This document shows, in pieces, positions 6,912-13,643 of a DNA stretch of 23,173 nucleotides. Origin of the DNA: Bog-473 sp035534235 (lineage in GTDB: Bacteria > Actinomycetota > Acidimicrobiia > Acidimicrobiales > RAAP-2); contig DATLSH010000031.1 of the NCBI GenBank assembly GCA_035534235.1, positions 1-23,173 of the forward strand, written 5' to 3'. The notes beneath the pieces were generated by a model. It saw nothing but the letters and a program-made list of their open reading frames with translations, did not search any database and had not been told where the DNA came from. How positions within the stretch are numbered: the first letter of the stretch is position 1; each line of letters starts with the position of its first letter. The translations under genes were made by a program, and so were the position numbers.

Positions 6912-7336
6912 GATGACCCTCCTATCACGATGTTCTCAAGAGCGAGACGGGTCTTCTCACTTCGGGCAGCTTCTTCTTGAAGGGTGGAAAGGAGCCGGGT
7001 GAGCCAGCCATCCATGCCCACCTGCTCGCTGCGGATGCGGATCCCACCCGACGCATGGCCGACACTGCAGCGCACGGTGGGTCCTTCGACATCGGCGCGT
7101 AGCGTGTCGTCACCCAACTTGATCTGCACCGACTTGATCTCATCAGACTTGCGGAAGCGCCCACCAGTGCGCTCGACCGTAATCCGGTTGCCCAGGACGT
7201 CGGAGAGCTGCGCCACCAGCAATTTGAGCGTGATGCCCAGATCGGAGCTGTTGGACGCCAGTTGCGCGATGGCCAGGCTCAGGTCGAAGGCGCTGTCGCC
7301 GCCCGCGCCGGCTGGTTCCATGGACATTGTCGGCAT
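6908..7336 (-). CDS. Conserved protein of unknown function coupled to YbjQ-like genes
   Basis: A 142-residue soluble protein. Residues 15-48 are a predicted helix (FDLSLAIAQLASNSSDLGITLKLLVAQLSDVLG). A beta-rich core follows (NRITVERTGG, KSVQIKLGDDTLRADVEG, CSVGHASGGIRIRSEQV), then a long C-terminal helix (WLTRLLSTLQEEAARSEKTRLALENIVIGG) that could form a coiled coil. I do not recognise a named family. The gene ends within the 4-nt GTGA overlap with the first YbjQ-like gene, and the strong AGGAGGGT site for that gene lies in its last codons, so the two are produced together. The start is uncertain: the frame is open to an ATG at 7390, inside the upstream gene, and ATGs at 7327 and 7321 are also possible. 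No clear ribosome site decides it. Confidence 0.65.
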   Translation of the reverse strand: MPTMSMEPAGAGGDSAFDLSLAIAQLASNSSDLGITLKLLVAQLSDVLGNRITVERTGGRFRKSDEIKSVQIKLGDDTLRADVEGPTVRCSVGHASGGIRIRSEQVGMDGWLTRLLSTLQEEAARSEKTRLALENIVIGGSS

Positions 7337-7370
7337 CGTACTGCTCGGCCCGTGGCGGGGAGCGGGCGGC

Positions 7371-7817
7371 TCAGGATGGGCGAGGCTCACAGATGACCAC
7401 GGGAATGTCCCGACCGGTCTTCTTCTGGTAGCCGGCGTACCCCTTGTAGGCGCCGACGATCTGGGGCCAGAGCTCGGCTTTCTCCGAGGCCGATGCGGTG
7501 CGGGCCCGCATGGGACGGGTCTCGCCCTTGATGGTGATCTCCACGTCGGGGTTGGCGGTCAGGTTGCCGTACCACAGGGGGTGGCGATCGTCGCCCCCCT
7601 TGGAAGCCACCAGCACCACCCGGTGCTCATTGTGGACCGGGGAGGTGAGCATGGTCGAGCGCTTCTCCCCCGACTTGCGCCCGATGGTGTGCAGCTCGAC
7701 GGCCGGCATGCCGAAGGCGGAGCTCAGCACCCGTCCTCCGCTGAGGCGCAGGATCGCCTTGTGCGCCCGATTCATGAGCCTCAGCCCGATATCGGCGCGA
7801 GCGTCCTTCTTGTCCAT
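7371..7817 (-). CDS. F420-type (deazaflavin-dependent) nitroreductase family protein
   Basis: A 148-residue split-barrel protein of the Ddn/DUF385 family, which uses reduced coenzyme F420 (or flavin) to reduce quinones or nitro compounds in actinobacteria. Diagnostic blocks are LHTIGRKSGEKRSTMLTSP (42-60), HPLWYGNLTANPDVEI (79-94), a basic strand ETRPMRAR (99-106) and the closing GYAGYQKKTGRDIPVVICEP (127-146). The length is typical. The ATG at 7817 is chosen for the GAAGGGA site just upstream; an ATG at 7844 lacks one. First gene of the minus-strand cluster, with a 34-nt gap to the chosen start of the unknown gene (7336). The cofactor is inferred from family. Confidence 0.85.
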   Translation of the reverse strand: MDKKDARADIGLRLMNRAHKAILRLSGGRVLSSAFGMPAVELHTIGRKSGEKRSTMLTSPVHNEHRVVLVASKGGDDRHPLWYGNLTANPDVEITIKGETRPMRARTASASEKAELWPQIVGAYKGYAGYQKKTGRDIPVVICEPRPS

Positions 7818-7842
7818 GGCAGTCCCTTCGTCCGGTGGGGCC

Positions 7843-7848
7843 ACCGTA
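7843..7848 (-). promoter_or_regulatory. Possible -10 box (TACGGT) for the minus-strand cluster
   Basis: On the minus strand TACGGT fits TAnnnT and lies 25 nt before the ATG at 7817, leaving room for a transcript start and the ribosome site. The -35 region (TTTCGG at 7871-7866, 17-nt spacer) is weak. Confidence 0.3.
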
Positions 7849-7917
7849 GTGGCGGGGCCATGAGACCGAAAACGGGTGGACTCCGACCCGGCGAATTCTG
7901 CGGCTTCCCTGGGCCGG

Positions 7918-7923
7918 TATCGT
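7918..7923 (+). promoter_or_regulatory. Possible -10 box (TATCGT) for the GH43-like gene
   Basis: TATCGT matches TAnnnT, 55 nt before the GTG at 7979. TTCTGC at 7896-7901 gives a poor -35 at 16 nt spacing. The region 7849-7978 lies between divergent genes and must hold promoters for both. Confidence 0.25.
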
Positions 7924-7978
7924 TACCACCCGGGAACCGAGAGGCACCTGTCGGACCACAGCACACACAAGGAACCTG

Positions 7979-9862
7979 GTGACTCCACGTCGACGACCCC
8001 GGGCGCGGCCACACCTCGCATCAGTCATACGCCGATGCCGTCTCGCGGGCGCGCTTTTGTCAACCGGCCTGTGCGCGCTGGCCATGACCGGAGTTCCTGC
8101 TGCATCCGCAGCCCCACCGCCGCAATGGTCGCCGGTGCACCCGGGTGACTTCCCCGATCCCAGCATTTTGGCGTACGACGGCACCTACTACGGGTTCGCC
8201 ACGCAGAGCTTCGCTCCGTCGGGCCAGACCGTGAATGTGCAGGAGTCGACCTCCACCGATGGCGTCACCTGGACCTCCCTCAACTCCGACGCCCTCCCGC
8301 ACCTCCCGGCGTGGGCCAGGTCCGGCAACACCTGGGCCCCCACCGTGGCCTACAACGGCAGCAAGTTCGTCATGTACTACGCCGCCACCCAGGCCTCCGA
8401 CGGCGACCAGTGCATCGGCCTCGCCCTCGCCTCCTCCCCCGGAGGACCCTACGTCGACAACTCATCGGCGCCCGCCGTGTGCCAGAACGGCACCGACGTG
8501 GCTCCCAGCATCGACAATGGCAATTACGGTGGCAGCATCGACCCCGACATCTTCACCGACAAGGGGGTCTCCACGCTGATCTGGAAGAGTGACAGCAACC
8601 ACATCGGCATCAATGCCTCCATCTGGTCCCAACCGCTCTCCGCCTCCCTCACCACGTTCGCCGGCACTGCGACGCAGATCCTGCAGAGCGACCAGCCCTG
8701 GCAGAACGGGATCGTCGAGGGGCCCGACATGACGGACCGGGGCGGCACCGACTACCTCTTCTACTCTGGCGGGGACGAAGGGTCCGCCAACTACGCCATC
8801 GGCTACGCCCTGTGCGCCGGGGGCCCCTCTGCCGTCTGCACGGACGGTTCGTCGAACCCGATTCAGAGCTCCGCCGCCGGCATGTCGGGACCAGGCGGAC
8901 CGGCGGCATTCTCGTCACCGGGCGGCCAGCTGATGCTCGCCTTCGCGGCGTGGCAGGGGACGACCGTCGGCTACCTGAGCTGTGGCATCCGCCCCATGTA
9001 CCTGGCCACGGTGACCTTCGGGCCGGGACCGGGCGGTGTCCCCTCGCTCTCCCCGGGAACGAGCACGGGGAGCGCCGGCAGCCCGGCCTGCGCCGTCCCG
9101 CCCCCTCCGCCGCCCGGCTACTGGCAGGTGGCATCCGACGGTGGCGTCTTCAGTTTCGGCTCGGCTCATTTCTACGGGTCGACCGGGTCGATGCGCCTCA
9201 ACAAGCCAGTGGTCGGCATGGCGGCCACCGCTGACCGGAAGGGCTACTGGCTGGTGGCCAGCGACGGTGGCGTCTTCACCTTCGGTGACGCCGGTTTCTA
9301 CGGCTCGACCGGCTCCCAGACCCTGAACAAACCGATCGTGGGCATGGTCCCGAGTATCGACGGCCGCGGCTACTGGCTGGTGGCCAGCGACGGTGGCGTC
9401 TTCACATTCGGTGACGCCAGGTTCTACGGCTCGACCGGGGCCGACACGCTGTCCTACCCGATCACGGCCATGGCGCCGGGTTACCTCGGCGGCGGCTACT
9501 GGCTGGTCGATGCCAACGGCCAGGTCTTCAGCTTCGGGGACGCCGCCTATGCGGGCCAACCCCCGTTCGCACCGGGCGGGTACCGGATCACCGGTATGGC
9601 CTCCACCGGGGACACGGACGGTTACTGGTTGGCCAGCGCCAACGGCAACGTGGCCAACTTCGGGGACGCCCCGCCGGACGGCTCGCTCATCGGCCAGACG
9701 TTGAACGGGCCGATCGTCGGGATGAGCGCCACGGCCGACGGTGGGGGCTACTGGCTGCAGGGATCCGACGGGGGCATCTTCTGCTTCGGTAAAGCAGCCT
9801 ACGAGGGCTCCATGGGAGGCCAGAGGCTCAACGCCCCCATGGTGGGCATGGCCTCAATGTGA
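7979..9862 (+). CDS. Secreted GH43-like glycosidase fused to six C-terminal repeats
   Basis: A 627-residue exported protein. Residues 1-45 are a signal peptide with a basic start (RRRPRARP), a hydrophobic core (AGALLSTGLCALAMTGV) and an ASAAP cleavage region. Residues ~48-350 look like a five-bladed GH43 propeller. Asp60 (GDFPDPS) fits the catalytic base, Asp188 (SIDPDIF) the pKa-modulating Asp, and Glu248 (IVEGPDM) the general acid. GH43 enzymes cleave arabinans or xylans, but the substrate here is unknown. A Gly/Ser/Pro linker ends in six prolines (374-379). Then come six 42-residue repeats (380-627) of the form GYWLVASDGGVFTFGDA, the last truncated to 38. The GTG start has an AAGGA site (7969-7973) at 5 nt. 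The repeats may bind wall or polysaccharide; that is inference. Confidence 0.82.
   Translation: MTPRRRPRARPHLASVIRRCRLAGALLSTGLCALAMTGVPAASAAPPPQWSPVHPGDFPDPSILAYDGTYYGFATQSFAPSGQTVNVQESTSTDGVTWTSLNSDALPHLPAWARSGNTWAPTVAYNGSKFVMYYAATQASDGDQCIGLALASSPGGPYVDNSSAPAVCQNGTDVAPSIDNGNYGGSIDPDIFTDKGVSTLIWKSDSNHIGINASIWSQPLSASLTTFAGTATQILQSDQPWQNGIVEGPDMTDRGGTDYLFYSGGDEGSANYAIGYALCAGGPSAVCTDGSSNPIQSSAAGMSGPGGPAAFSSPGGQLMLAFAAWQGTTVGYLSCGIRPMYLATVTFGPGPGGVPSLSPGTSTGSAGSPACAVPPPPPPGYWQVASDGGVFSFGSAHFYGSTGSMRLNKPVVGMAATADRKGYWLVASDGGVFTFGDAGFYGSTGSQTLNKPIVGMVPSIDGRGYWLVASDGGVFTFGDARFYGSTGADTLSYPITAMAPGYLGGGYWLVDANGQVFSFGDAAYAGQPPFAPGGYRITGMASTGDTDGYWLASANGNVANFGDAPPDGSLIGQTLNGPIVGMSATADGGGYWLQGSDGGIFCFGKAAYEGSMGGQRLNAPMVGMASM
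9116..9859 (+). repeat. Six tandem 126-bp units (GYW-x-FGDA repeat)
   Basis: The units start at 9116, 9242, 9368, 9494, 9620 and 9746; the last is 114 bp to the stop. The pattern is GYW, then (A/S)DGG-VF-FG-A, then a Gly-rich turn and a conserved GM. Units 2 and 3 share a 38-nt identical stretch beginning at their GYW codons, so that pair is a recent duplication or has been homogenised. Unit 5 has lost the aromatic positions (NVANFGDAPPDGS). Confidence 0.9.
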
Positions 9863-9870
9863 GCAGGGCC

Positions 9871-9876
9871 TATCCT
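9871..9876 (+). promoter_or_regulatory. Possible -10 box (TATCCT) upstream of the VOC gene
   Basis: TATCCT in the 40-nt gap after the GH43-like gene fits TAnnnT. A start near 9883 would leave the AAGGGAGG ribosome site (9887-9894) in a very short leader. No convincing -35. Confidence 0.35.
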
Positions 9877-9902
9877 GGGGACGACCAAGGGAGGACGCGG
9901 CA

Positions 9903-10460
9903 ATGGCGAGCCACACGGACGGATTCGAGTTGCGGGGGGTCAACCATCTGGCCCTGGTCTGCCGGGACATGGCCCGTACCGTCGACTTCTACACCAACAT
10001 CTTGGGCATGCCGCTGGTCAAGACCATTGAGTTGCCGGCCGGGATGGGCCAGCACTTCTTCTTCGACTGCGGCGGCGGCGACTGCCTGGCCTTCTTCTGG
10101 TTCCCCGAGGCACCCGACGGGGTGCCGGGCATCAGCGCGCCGGCGGCCCGACCCGACCAGGGCGACCTGACCAGTGCCGTCGGGTCCATGAACCACGTGG
10201 CCTTCGACGTGGCCCCGGAGAAGATTGAGGAGTACCGCGACAGGCTTCTGGCCGCCGGCATCGATTGCTCCGAGGTGGCCAACCACGATGACAGCGAATG
10301 GGGCATCAGTAACGCCCTCCACCCCGGGGTCTTCGTCCGCAGCATCTACTTCCAGGATCCCGACGGGATCCTGCTGGAGTTCGCCTGCTGGATGCGCCCC
10401 TTCGCTCCCGGCGACATCAATCACCAACCGGCACAGGCCGTCGGGGCCACGACCTCCTGA
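9903..10460 (+). CDS. Glyoxalase/dioxygenase superfamily (VOC) protein
   Basis: A 185-residue vicinal-oxygen-chelate protein with two beta-alpha-beta-beta-beta modules. Module 1 starts at GVNHLALVCRDMARTVDFYTNILGM (12-36), with His15 as a likely metal ligand. Module 2 starts at SMNHVAFDVAPEKIEEYRDRL (95-115), with His98, and ends with YFQDPDGILLEF (149-160), with Glu159. Two His and a Glu make a metal-dependent enzyme likely: an extradiol-type dioxygenase, a lyase or an isomerase. The substrate is unknown. The ATG at 9903 has AAGGGAGG at 8 nt. The stop shares one base with the next start (TGATG), so it is coupled to the carboxymuconolactone-decarboxylase-like gene, a pairing that suggests aromatic or ketone catabolism. 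Confidence 0.85.
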   Translation: MASHTDGFELRGVNHLALVCRDMARTVDFYTNILGMPLVKTIELPAGMGQHFFFDCGGGDCLAFFWFPEAPDGVPGISAPAARPDQGDLTSAVGSMNHVAFDVAPEKIEEYRDRLLAAGIDCSEVANHDDSEWGISNALHPGVFVRSIYFQDPDGILLEFACWMRPFAPGDINHQPAQAVGATTS

Positions 10461-11092
10461 TGCCCCGTCTGCGCCAGGTGCCCAAGGCCGAAGCCACGGC
10501 ACCCATCGTCACCAGCATGTACGAGTGGCTCTTCGAGGGTCGCGACCCGGTGGCAGAACCGGGCCGCTGGGACGGCACCACGGGCGACTGGTGGACTGTC
10601 TTCGCACTCGTGCCCGATGTTCTCGACCACGCGGTGAAGGGGTTCGGCCTCTATCAGTCCCCCCAGCGGATCATGGACCCCAGGTTGCGCGAGTTGGGCC
10701 AGATCCGGGCCGGGTGGGCCGCCGGCAGCCAGTTCGTGTTCTCCCAGCACGCCAAGTCGATGCGCGACATGGACATGCCCGAGGAAAAGATCACCAGCAT
10801 TCCCGCCTGGACGGTGGCCGACTGCTACAGCCCCGCCGAGCGTGCCGTCCTGGCCTACACCGATTGCCTCGTGTACGACTTGGGCCGGGTGCCCGACGAC
10901 CTCTTCGCCGAACTCAAGCGGCATCTCGGCGACGAAGAGATCCTGGAGCTCACCTACATCACCACCCTCTACTTCGGGCACGCCGTCATGTCGCGTGCCC
11001 TGCGCACCGAGTTCGACGACCGCGACGAGACCATCATTGAGGTGCCCGGCCCAGCGGGGGCATCCGCCATGCATCCCGGTCCAGCCGGGTGA
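10460..11092 (+). CDS. Carboxymuconolactone decarboxylase-like (AhpD-fold) protein
   Basis: A 210-residue all-helical protein of the CMD/AhpD fold. The core is DPRLRELGQIRAGWAAGSQFVFSQHAKSMRDMDM (73-106) with the conserved His97. It is followed by SPAERAVLAYTDCLV and LTYITTLYFGHAVMSRAL. The redox CxxC of AhpD is absent (GSQFVFSQH), so it is not a peroxidase partner; it is closer to the CMD-type enzymes common in actinobacterial degradation clusters. No decarboxylase substrate can be named. It starts at an ATG overlapping the VOC stop and ends in a GTGA overlap with the next gene, in the middle of a three-gene coupled unit. Confidence 0.82.
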   Translation: MPRLRQVPKAEATAPIVTSMYEWLFEGRDPVAEPGRWDGTTGDWWTVFALVPDVLDHAVKGFGLYQSPQRIMDPRLRELGQIRAGWAAGSQFVFSQHAKSMRDMDMPEEKITSIPAWTVADCYSPAERAVLAYTDCLVYDLGRVPDDLFAELKRHLGDEEILELTYITTLYFGHAVMSRALRTEFDDRDETIIEVPGPAGASAMHPGPAG

Positions 11093-12060
11093 CGGCAGCC
11101 CACGTCGTCGTCGCATCCGACGAGGCGCGGCACTCCCCCGATGCCGACGACCTGTGGAACGAGTCCTACTACGCCGACTTCGTGCAGGCCGACGGGACGT
11201 GGGGCGGCTGGCTCCGGCTGGGTCTCTACCCGAACCGTCAGGTGGCGTGGTGGACCGCGTGGATCGTGGGGCGGGAACGGCGTGGTGTGTGCTCGGTCGA
11301 CTATACCGTCCCGGTTCCCGCCGGTACCGGGCTGGTGGCCGAGGAGGCGGGCACCCGGATAGAGCTCGATCTGCGCCGGCCGCTGGCAGAGTTCCGGATA
11401 TCGGCGGACGCGCCGGCCGAGGTGTTCGCGCACCCCGAGGACGCCTACACCGGCACCGGTGCGACGGCGGCCCGCCTGGCGGTGGACCTGACCTGGACGA
11501 CCGACGGCACTCCCTACCACTACGACCTCACCTCACGCTATGAGATCCCCTGCCTGGTGTCGGGCACGGTCACCATTGACGGCGAGGCGCTCGCGGTGGA
11601 CGGCCAGGGGCAGCGGGACCACTCCTGGGGGGTGCGCGACTGGTGGGCCTTCGGGTGGTGCTGGTCCTCGGCTCGCCTCGACGACGGGACCAGGGTGCAC
11701 CTGGCGGACATCCGGATGCCCGGCTTCCCCATCGCCTTCGGCTATGTCCAGGGACCGCCCGGCGGCACCGGCGGCACCGGCGGCACCGGCGGCACGGTCC
11801 ACCCGATCACCGAGTTGGGGGTCAGCGAGGTGGTGGGGGCCCACGGCTTCCCCACCTCCGCCCGGATCGACATCGGCACCGCAGGCACCGGAGGGACCGC
11901 CCTGGGCATTGACGTCACGCCCTTGGCTTACGGGCCTGTCCTCCTGCGCAACGACGACGGGAGGACCAGCCACTTCCCGCGGGCCATGGTGCGCTACCGG
12001 GCCGATGACGGCCGGGCGGGTCTGGGCTGGATTGAGTGGAACCAGCCCGATCCGGGCTAA
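11089..12060 (+). CDS. AttH/CrtC-like lipocalin-fold protein
   Basis: A 323-residue, Trp-rich, beta-rich protein without signal peptide. The segment GQRDHSWGVRDWWAFGW (174-190) is the hallmark of the AttH/CrtC-like double-lipocalin group, which includes carotenoid 1,2-hydratase and uncharacterised actinobacterial proteins. LADIRMPGFPIAFGYV follows. The family contains hydratases and putative lipid- or steroid-handling proteins, so the function is open. A (Gly-Gly-Thr)4 loop interrupts the second half. The GTG start at 11089 overlaps the previous stop by 4 nt, consistent with coupling; no strong ribosome site is seen. Family placement rests on the motif and composition only. Confidence 0.65.
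   Translation: MTAAHVVVASDEARHSPDADDLWNESYYADFVQADGTWGGWLRLGLYPNRQVAWWTAWIVGRERRGVCSVDYTVPVPAGTGLVAEEAGTRIELDLRRPLAEFRISADAPAEVFAHPEDAYTGTGATAARLAVDLTWTTDGTPYHYDLTSRYEIPCLVSGTVTIDGEALAVDGQGQRDHSWGVRDWWAFGWCWSSARLDDGTRVHLADIRMPGFPIAFGYVQGPPGGTGGTGGTGGTVHPITELGVSEVVGAHGFPTSARIDIGTAGTGGTALGIDVTPLAYGPVLLRNDDGRTSHFPRAMVRYRADDGRAGLGWIEWNQPDPG
11761..11796 (+). repeat. Four 9-nt units GGCGGCACC encoding Gly-Gly-Thr
   Basis: Units lie at 11761, 11770, 11779 and 11788, the last ending in G instead of C. The unit is a multiple of three, so slippage would lengthen a Gly-Gly-Thr loop without frameshift. A looser Gly-Thr-rich echo lies about 80 nt downstream (near 11875-11900). Confidence 0.85.
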
Positions 12061-12088
12061 GTGCACCATCGGCTGGACGGGGCGCCAC

Positions 12089-12094
12089 TACCCT
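12089..12094 (+). promoter_or_regulatory. -10 box (TACCCT) for a leaderless start
   Basis: TACCCT fits TAnnnT and ends 7 nt before the GTG at 12102. That places the transcript start at or next to the GTG and matches leaderless actinobacterial transcripts. No ribosome site precedes this GTG. Confidence 0.4.
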
Positions 12095-12101
12095 TCATCC
12101 T

Positions 12102-12812
12102 GTGTCCCGCCGCCTTCCCGCACCCGTCACACGCTCCCTGACGGTCCTGGGGGCCGCCGCGCTGGTACTCAGCACCTGGGGCGCGGCGGCCGGGGCCGCT
12201 CCCTCGTACACAGCCGCCGACACCTGGATCATCAAGGCCATAGGGACCGAGCAGCACGTGGGCAGCGTGCACATCAAGGGTTCCATCACGCAAGGCACCA
12301 CCACCATCAACGTGTCCCTCGTGGTCAATGGGGACGGTGAAGGTGGCGGAACGTTCGTGGAGTCGGGCAGCGTCATCCAGCTCAAGCGGGTCGGGCCGCT
12401 CCTCTACTTCAACGCCCCCCGGAAATTCTGGCACGCCCATGCCACCGCGGCCCGGGCGAGGGCCTACGGGGGGAAGTGGATTGAGGTGTCGGCGCTCGAC
12501 AAGCGCTTCCAGTCCTTCGACCAGTTCCTCAATGCGGGCGACCTGGTGGCTGCGGTCTTCGCGGGCCACCCGACGCCGCTGACCGTGAGCGGACCGACCA
12601 GGTACCAAAGGCACACGGTCGTGATCCTGGGTGACACCTTCACCCAGAAGGGCAAGCGGAGCACGGGGTCCATGTACCTTTCGGCCACCGGCCCGGCCAT
12701 CGTCTACAAAATTGTGGAACGGAGCCCCACGGAGAGCGGGACCATCACCTTCAGCCACTACGGCCCGGCGGTCTCCATCACCACGCCGCCCGAGCCGATC
12801 AACCTGTCCTAG
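12102..12812 (+). CDS. Exported protein, possibly LppX/LprG-like
   Basis: A 236-residue protein with an N-terminal signal peptide: basic RRLPAPVTR, hydrophobic SLTVLGAAALVLSTWGAAAG, then AAPS. There is no lipobox cysteine, so it is secreted or anchored otherwise. The mature part runs ADTWIIKAIGTEQHVGSVHIKGSI, LYFNAPRKFWHAH, GGKWIEVSALDKRF and ends with beta strands. The 'conductance to threshold, then K-W-x-V' layout resembles mycobacterial LppX/LprG lipid-carrier folds, but I cannot confirm this by eye. The GTG at 12102 is chosen because the signal peptide starts there and a TACCCT box lies just upstream. The stop overlaps the stop of the convergent AIM24 gene (CTAG, 12809-12812). Confidence 0.68.
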   Translation: MSRRLPAPVTRSLTVLGAAALVLSTWGAAAGAAPSYTAADTWIIKAIGTEQHVGSVHIKGSITQGTTTINVSLVVNGDGEGGGTFVESGSVIQLKRVGPLLYFNAPRKFWHAHATAARARAYGGKWIEVSALDKRFQSFDQFLNAGDLVAAVFAGHPTPLTVSGPTRYQRHTVVILGDTFTQKGKRSTGSMYLSATGPAIVYKIVERSPTESGTITFSHYGPAVSITTPPEPINLS

Positions 12813-13558
12813 CGGAGCAGGTCGCCCAGGATCCCGCCGGCGGCGCCCGCCTCAACCGCCCGCCCCTCGTGCTCGGGCATGTAGTGACCGATGACGCCGG
12901 CCAGGACGGGAATGGGCATCGACTGCAGCCAGATCCGCCCCGGGCCCGTGAGCACGGCGAAGTGGTGGCCGTCCTTGCCCATGTAGCGGTTGGCCAGCCC
13001 GGGCACCCTGATCACCGAGAAGGTGACGGAGGACTGGAACATCCCGACGTGTCCCGGGTGTGCCCGCATGGTCTGCCCGGCCACCAGGTCGAAGGCCAGC
13101 ACCTCGCCGGAAAGGTCCACGAAGGCCCGGCCGGTGCCGCCGATCTTCTGCAGGATGAAGCCCTCCCCACCGAAGATGCCGCCACGGAACGACTGCTGGA
13201 ACCCCATGCCGAGCTCGATCCCGGGCGTGGCGGCCATGAAGCCGTGGCGATGGACCATGAACTCGTTGCCCGGGGCGACGTCGATCGGCAGGATGTGGCC
13301 GGGAACCTTGGAGGCGAACGTCACCGATCCCACCCCGCCCTCGGCGGTGAAGGTGGACATGAAGATGGAAGCGCCGCTCACGGCCCGCTTGACGGCACCC
13401 ATGATCCCCTTGCCGGCCATGCCGCCGCCGGTGCCGGTGGTGAAATTGATGGAGTCGGTCATCCAGCTGAACTCCCCGGCCTCCGACACGATCGACTCAC
13501 CCGTTTGGAGGGTCAGCTCCAGTACCGGCATGACCGTCCCGTGAATCTTCTCTTCCAT
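12809..13558 (-). CDS. AIM24 / TIGR00266 family protein
   Basis: A 249-residue beta-sandwich protein of the AIM24 family, widespread in bacteria; the yeast member is mitochondrial, and bacterial roles are poorly defined. Family signs are the early ESIVSEAGEFSWMTDSINFTT, the Gly-rich KGIMGAVKRAVSGASIFMSTFTA, GHILPIDVAPGNEFMVHRHGFMAATPGIELG and GGIFGGEGFILQKIGGTGRAFVDLSGEV. The last is the repeated Gly-aromatic pattern of this family. The ATG at 13558 is preceded by GGGAGGT. The frame extends upstream to 13639 but without a site. It is transcribed away from a 19-nt inverted repeat in its leader (13578-13596). The convergent exported-protein gene shares 4 nt at its stop. Confidence 0.85.
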   Translation of the reverse strand: MEEKIHGTVMPVLELTLQTGESIVSEAGEFSWMTDSINFTTGTGGGMAGKGIMGAVKRAVSGASIFMSTFTAEGGVGSVTFASKVPGHILPIDVAPGNEFMVHRHGFMAATPGIELGMGFQQSFRGGIFGGEGFILQKIGGTGRAFVDLSGEVLAFDLVAGQTMRAHPGHVGMFQSSVTFSVIRVPGLANRYMGKDGHHFAVLTGPGRIWLQSMPIPVLAGVIGHYMPEHEGRAVEAGAAGGILGDLLR

Positions 13559-13577
13559 GGCGACCTCCCACACTGTG

Positions 13578-13596
13578 GCTAGCAAGGCTTGCTGGC
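13578..13596. promoter_or_regulatory. 9-bp inverted repeat in the AIM24 leader (possible operator)
   Basis: GCTAGCAAG-G-CTTGCTGGC is a nearly perfect dyad (one T-G wobble) centred 29 nt before the AIM24 start, between the ribosome site and a possible minus-strand -10 (TACGCT, 13609-13604). A regulator site or an RNA hairpin would both fit. No T-run follows, so a terminator is unlikely. Confidence 0.4.
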
Positions 13597-13643
13597 GCCA
13601 CCGAGCGTATTGGTTCCCCCGGCCACGTGCATCCCGCACGCGC

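Noticed and set aside
9116..9859. Regular direct repeats that could suggest a CRISPR-like or satellite array
   Set aside because: The 126-bp period is in frame throughout and encodes conserved protein repeats; there are no short identical repeats with unique spacers.
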